Part shown: positions 5,906 to 5,968 of the stretch, piece by piece
Numbering within the stretch: the stretch's first letter is position 1
Layout of the letters: the number at the start of each line of letters is the position of its first letter
Origin: Candidatus Thiodiazotropha taylori
Lineage (GTDB): Bacteria > Pseudomonadota > Gammaproteobacteria > Chromatiales > Chromatiaceae
NCBI GenBank assembly: GCA_019100305.1
Contig: JAHRHW010000285.1
Coordinates: forward strand, 1-5,968
Reading direction: 5' to 3'
Length of the DNA: 5,968 bases
Notes under the pieces: model-generated
Seen by the model: the letters and a program-made list of their open reading frames with translations, nothing else
Told to the model about the DNA's origin: nothing
Database searches by the model: none
Position numbers and translations under genes: made by a program

Positions 5906-5968
5906 ATGGCAAATGAAGAAGCATCAGAAGAACTGGATCTTGGCGAAGAGAAAGGTGGAAAATCCAAG
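5906..5968 (+). CDS. fliL: Probable flagellar basal-body protein FliL, N-terminus only
   Basis: Only the first 21 codons are in the window, ending at the right edge in frame: MANEEASEELDLGEEKGGKS plus K. FliL is a single-pass inner-membrane protein that surrounds the stator at the flagellar motor and usually heads the fliLMNOPQR operon. The acidic N-terminal tail turning to Gly/Lys-rich residues is how FliL proteins begin before their transmembrane helix, which would lie just past the edge. The start is secure: GAGGA (5894-5898) stands 7 nt before the ATG. The sigma-54 promoter immediately upstream fits flagellar operons of polar-flagellated gammaproteobacteria. With so few residues the identity rests partly on context; another small membrane protein with an acidic N-terminus cannot be excluded. 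Confidence 0.7.
   Translation, partial: MANEEASEELDLGEEKGGKSK

Overview
The window looks like the chromosome of a gram-negative, flagellated bacterium, most probably a gammaproteobacterium. EttA is near-collinear with the E. coli protein from residue 1. A sigma-54 type promoter stands before what looks like fliL, as in polar-flagellated gammaproteobacteria. The genes and their codon use look uniform, and I see no insertion sequence, tRNA, rRNA or CRISPR array. Genus cannot be settled from this sequence; a Chromatiales-like or marine gammaproteobacterium is only a guess.

Layout, left to right: (1) positions 1-825, minus strand: the N-terminal half of the ribosome-associated ABC-F ATPase EttA, cut by the window edge. 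(2) 826-1149: a gap with inverted repeats, no convincing terminator, and a possible 49-codon ORF overlapping the end of the next gene. (3) 1150-3366, minus: a response regulator with REC, PAS, GGDEF and EAL domains, all key residues intact. (4) 3370-5496, minus: a soluble histidine kinase with an HDOD sensor region and a GAF-like region in front of the DHp and ATPase domains. The kinase stop and regulator start are 3 nt apart, so the two form one operon and very likely one phosphorelay. (5) 5497-5905: a divergent regulatory region. (6) 5906 to the right edge, plus: the first 21 codons of a probable fliL.

The most informative signal is in the divergent region. On the plus strand, in order, are a FleQ-box-like sequence (5781-5794), a perfect IHF consensus (5815-5827, minus strand) and a near-perfect sigma-54 -24/-12 element (5856-5871), then a good ribosome binding site and the probable fliL start. 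This is the full textbook layout of an enhancer-dependent flagellar promoter.

Working model (inference): the HDOD-GAF kinase senses a cytoplasmic signal and phosphorylates the REC domain of its partner, which makes or degrades cyclic di-GMP. The divergent flagellar operon is a plausible target, since FleQ-type activators bind cyclic di-GMP. The individual protein families are known; the combination and its position are what merit attention.
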